NCBI GenBank assembly: GCA_020024855.1
Contig: JAHHTB010000073.1
Location: forward strand, 1 to 8,905
Direction: 5' to 3'
From: Fusobacterium sp.
Lineage (GTDB): Bacteria; Fusobacteriota; Fusobacteriia; Fusobacteriales; Fusobacteriaceae
Length of the DNA stretch: 8,905 nt
The translations under genes and the position numbers were made by a program. The notes under the pieces were generated by a model. It was not told the origin of the DNA. It ran no database searches and saw only the letters and a list, made by a program, of their open reading frames with translations. This document shows positions 6,612-8,905 of the stretch, piece after piece; position 1 is the stretch's first letter; the number at the start of each line of letters is the position of its first letter.

Positions 6612-6683
6612 TTTTAAAAATTTTTTTGAACTTTTTCTGAAACTAAAGATAACTTAAAGTACATAAAGTTTATATATTTTAAT

Positions 6684-6738
6684 AAAAAAACAAAAAAAGC
6701 TGTTTCAGATTAATAAAAATATTAATCTGAAACAGCTT
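6684..6738 (-). terminator. Strong rho-independent terminator of the hydrogenase gene
   Basis: A perfect stem pairs 6697-6715 with 6720-6738 (19 bp including the closing A-T pair, 4-base loop). On the minus strand it is followed by seven T, one G and seven T. It begins 16 bases past the hydrogenase stop codon and separates this gene from the downstream operon. The plus-strand side is followed by CCATTTTTT, so it may work weakly in both directions. Confidence 0.95.
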
Positions 6739-6754
6739 CCATTTTTTATCTATC

Positions 6755-8695
6755 CTATTTTAATTTAGGGAAATATTTTGTATGTAATAATTCATGTGCT
6801 TTACGGCTCATTGGATAGTCAAGATATTTATCATAAATCTCTTTTACTGATCCATTTTCATGAGCACGTCTAATTGGAAGAACTTCATCAATACTATTTA
6901 AACCTTCAGCTCTTTTCTTTAATACTTCCATTTTCTTAAGAGCTTTAGGTTGTCCTCCACCACCGATACATCCACCTTTACATGCCATGATTTCAATAGC
7001 ATGATAGAATTCTTCTCCTGCTCTTATCTTATCAAGCATTTTTCCTGCTTCTTCAAGTCCATGAGCAATACCTATTCTTAATTCAATATGTCCAATCTTA
7101 AGATCAGCACTTCTAAATCCGTCCCAACCTCTTAATTCTTGGAATTCAATATTATCTAATCTTTCACCTGTTATCATTTCAACAGTTGTTCTTGTAGCAG
7201 CTTCAATAACTCCACCAGTTCTTCCGAAAATAATTCCAGCTCCAGAGTATTCTCCTAATGGACTATCAAATTCTTCATCTTCAAGTTCTTTTAAATCTAT
7301 ATTAGATTCTTTGAATATTTTTATTAATTCTCTAGTTGTTATAACGAAATCTGTATCATAGTTATCTCCTCTTGAGAATTCTTGTCTTGATGCCTCATAT
7401 TTTTTAGCAAGACATGGCATAATAGCTACAACAGAAATTTGTTCTCTTGTAAGCCCCATTCCTTTTCCCCAAATATCTTTTGCAACAGTTGAGAAAATTT
7501 CCATAGGAGATTTTACTGATGATGGAACGTCTAACATATCTGGATAGTTTTGCTCAAAGAATTTAATCCATGCAGGACAACAAGATGTTAGTATTGGAAG
7601 TTTAACAGTGTCATCACCTTTATAGAATTTCTCTAATCTTGATTGGAATTCTGTTGCTTCTTCCATTACTGTAAGGTCAGCAGCCCAGCTTGTATCAAAT
7701 ACATAATCAACACCTATTTTCTTAAGTGCAGCTACTAATTTCTTCTCTACGTTTACTCCAGCTTCAAATCCAAAAGCCTCTCCAATTGCTACTCTAACTG
7801 CAGGAGCTATTTGAGCCACAACTGTTTTGTTAGGAGTTGCAATATTTCTTAATAATTGAAGTGTGTGATCTCCTTCAAATATAGCACTTACTGGACAAGC
7901 TATTACACATTGACCACAGTGAGTACATTTTGAGTTATCAATTGTATGTTTCTTTTTAAGTTCTCCAGAAATACAATGAACAGGACAAACTCTTGCACAA
8001 GCTGTACATCCAATACATTTATCAGTTATTCTGAATTTTAATAATTGAATACATTGCCCAGCTGGACAGTTCCCCTCTTCAATGTGCTCTTCAAACTCAT
8101 GGTAGAATTTATCAATAGACTCTAAAACAAGGTTATGAGTTTGGTTTAGAGTTTCTTTTATAGTTGTACAAAGTTGTCTTAAAAGGAAAACATCTCTCAT
8201 ATTTGCTTTTCCTTTTGAAATTCTGTCAAGAACTCTCCAAGATCTTTCTATTTCATATTGTACTCTTGAATACTCAAGATATCCTCTTTGTTGAATTTTT
8301 CCTAACAAAAATTCAATGTAGAATTTTGAGAAAGATATTATACAATCTTCTTCAGAAAGTACAATTATATTTCTATGAGTATTTTTATTGAATAGAGAAA
8401 AATCTAAAGGTTTTGTAAGTGACTCCTCAGTGATGAATCCTCCAAATGGAAGTCCGAATTGAGCCGCTTTAAATTTTTTCTTACCTACTATTCCACCTGC
8501 AAGTTGAATTAAATCTGCAAGAGAACCATTTTCAGGCATATCATAAACACCTGGGTTACATACTCTTCCAGAGATGGCAACAGCATTTTGCCCTTCTTGA
8601 ATAGCTTTTTTTAGCTCTTCATCTGCAGTAGAAGCAAATACAGAACCAACTGAACTTTGAATTATTATTTGTTTGTTGCTAGAATTAATTAACAT
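6755..8695 (-). CDS. Modular [FeFe]-hydrogenase with NuoF/HydB-like N-terminal module
   Basis: This cytoplasmic enzyme is expected to make or oxidise H2 at an H-cluster. The 646-residue protein begins with an SLBB beta-grasp domain (about 37-110, GRVCNPGVY, GSLADLI..AGGI). A segment like the iron-sulfur domain of NuoF follows (about 122-200), but the cluster cysteines are absent: SCGKCTPCR-like residues read LLGKIQQRG and the later LCGLG is gone. CPAGQC (210-215) precedes two [4Fe-4S] ferredoxin motifs, Cys227/230/233/237 and Cys257/260/263/267. The H domain carries TSCCPAW (Cys372 proton-transfer, Cys373 ligand), MPCLAKK (Cys428) and EIMACKGGCIGGGGQP (Cys572, Cys576), so all ligands are present. 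There is no N-terminal [2Fe-2S] domain as in clostridial CpI and no NADH/FMN domain, so the electron partner is probably ferredoxin or a separate subunit. The start at 8695 has a strong binding site; a GTG at 8725 abuts the -10 box and would not be transcribed. It is monocistronic. Catalytic assignment is secure. Confidence 0.95.
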   Translation of the reverse strand: MLINSSNKQIIIQSSVGSVFASTADEELKKAIQEGQNAVAISGRVCNPGVYDMPENGSLADLIQLAGGIVGKKKFKAAQFGLPFGGFITEESLTKPLDFSLFNKNTHRNIIVLSEEDCIISFSKFYIEFLLGKIQQRGYLEYSRVQYEIERSWRVLDRISKGKANMRDVFLLRQLCTTIKETLNQTHNLVLESIDKFYHEFEEHIEEGNCPAGQCIQLLKFRITDKCIGCTACARVCPVHCISGELKKKHTIDNSKCTHCGQCVIACPVSAIFEGDHTLQLLRNIATPNKTVVAQIAPAVRVAIGEAFGFEAGVNVEKKLVAALKKIGVDYVFDTSWAADLTVMEEATEFQSRLEKFYKGDDTVKLPILTSCCPAWIKFFEQNYPDMLDVPSSVKSPMEIFSTVAKDIWGKGMGLTREQISVVAIMPCLAKKYEASRQEFSRGDNYDTDFVITTRELIKIFKESNIDLKELEDEEFDSPLGEYSGAGIIFGRTGGVIEAATRTTVEMITGERLDNIEFQELRGWDGFRSADLKIGHIELRIGIAHGLEEAGKMLDKIRAGEEFYHAIEIMACKGGCIGGGGQPKALKKMEVLKKRAEGLNSIDEVLPIRRAHENGSVKEIYDKYLDYPMSRKAHELLHTKYFPKLK

Positions 8696-8698
8696 TTT

Positions 8699-8706
8699 AC
8701 CTCCCT
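8699..8706 (-). promoter_or_regulatory. Ribosome binding site deciding the hydrogenase start
   Basis: AGGGAGGT on the minus strand, directly upstream of the ATG at 8695. It lies inside the longer open frame that begins with GTG at 8725, and shows that the extra ten residues are not part of the protein. Confidence 0.85.
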
Positions 8707-8725
8707 GAACTATATTTCTGATCAC

Positions 8726-8754
8726 ATTATACCTTTTTTTTTTAAAAAATGGAA
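8726..8754 (-). promoter_or_regulatory. Hydrogenase promoter
   Basis: On the minus strand a perfect TATAAT occupies 8731-8726. A weak -35, TTCCAT (8754-8749), stands 17 bases upstream, with a run of six T and ten A in the spacer. Transcription would begin near 8719, giving a leader of about two dozen bases. The remaining sequence to 8905 is AT-rich, with T and A tracts that could act as an UP-like or curved region, and I see no gene in it. Confidence 0.6.
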
Positions 8755-8905
8755 TAGAAAAATTAAATTAAACTTAACATACCAATAATTAAACATTTTT
8801 TTGATAAAAGAATGATCTTTTTTTATTCTTTAAGTTTTTTCTTTCTTTTATTAATTCTTTTTAATATATAGATTAATATTCAAGGTAAATTTCTTATAAA
8901 ATTAG

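Noticed and set aside
6438..6696. A riboswitch or small RNA in the operon leader
   Set aside because: Apart from the hydrogenase terminator, the stretch is low-complexity AT sequence with short repeats and no set of stable helices, so no RNA element can be supported.
8800..8835. A terminator-like AT hairpin in the hydrogenase upstream region
   Set aside because: The stem would be about seven mostly A-T pairs with a long loop, and no gene is seen ending there; such pairings are expected by chance in this composition.

Overview
The window is strongly AT-rich. All seven recognisable genes lie on the minus strand, with short intergenic gaps and purine-rich ribosome binding sites. Base composition, codon choice and an anaerobic gene set (an oxygen-sensitive [FeFe]-hydrogenase, an iron-type alcohol dehydrogenase and a class II aldolase) suggest a strictly anaerobic low-GC bacterium. 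A Fusobacterium-like organism is my best guess, and a Clostridium-like one is not excluded. This placement comes from general resemblance, not from a search.

Read in the direction of transcription (right to left), the window starts with about 180 bases of AT-rich leader (8726-8905) holding a good -10 box. It drives a monocistronic [FeFe]-hydrogenase gene (6755-8695) that ends in a textbook rho-independent terminator (6684-6738). The hydrogenase is a chimera. Its N-terminal part resembles the SLBB, iron-sulfur and 2x[4Fe-4S] tail of NuoF/HydB proteins but lacks the NADH/FMN domain and the cysteines of the N3-type cluster. Its C-terminal part is a complete H-cluster domain.

A regulatory gap (6438-6696) with helically phased ACAT-like repeats follows. 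A six-gene unit comes next: DeoR-family regulator (5673-6437), iron-containing alcohol dehydrogenase (4462-5628), FucA-like class II aldolase (3783-4448), NhaC-family sodium-coupled transporter (2453-3748), MtnA-like sugar-1-phosphate isomerase (1311-2360) and methylthioribose kinase MtnK (117-1274). Gaps between genes are 13 to 92 bases, the largest holding a 15-bp hairpin between the transporter and mtnA genes. A weak terminator-like hairpin follows mtnK at the left edge.

Together these genes fit an oxygen-independent disposal or salvage route for 5-methylthioribose and/or 5-deoxyribose, of the kind called the DHAP shunt. The kinase makes the 1-phosphate, the isomerase makes the ribulose-1-phosphate, and the aldolase splits it to dihydroxyacetone phosphate plus a C2 aldehyde (2-methylthioacetaldehyde or acetaldehyde). 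The alcohol dehydrogenase would then reduce the aldehyde. None of the oxygen-dependent methionine-salvage genes (mtnB/C/D type) is present. What looks new is the packaging: a dedicated NhaC-type carrier, a dedicated reductase and a DeoR regulator in one operon, with an MtnA that departs from the family at usually invariant positions.
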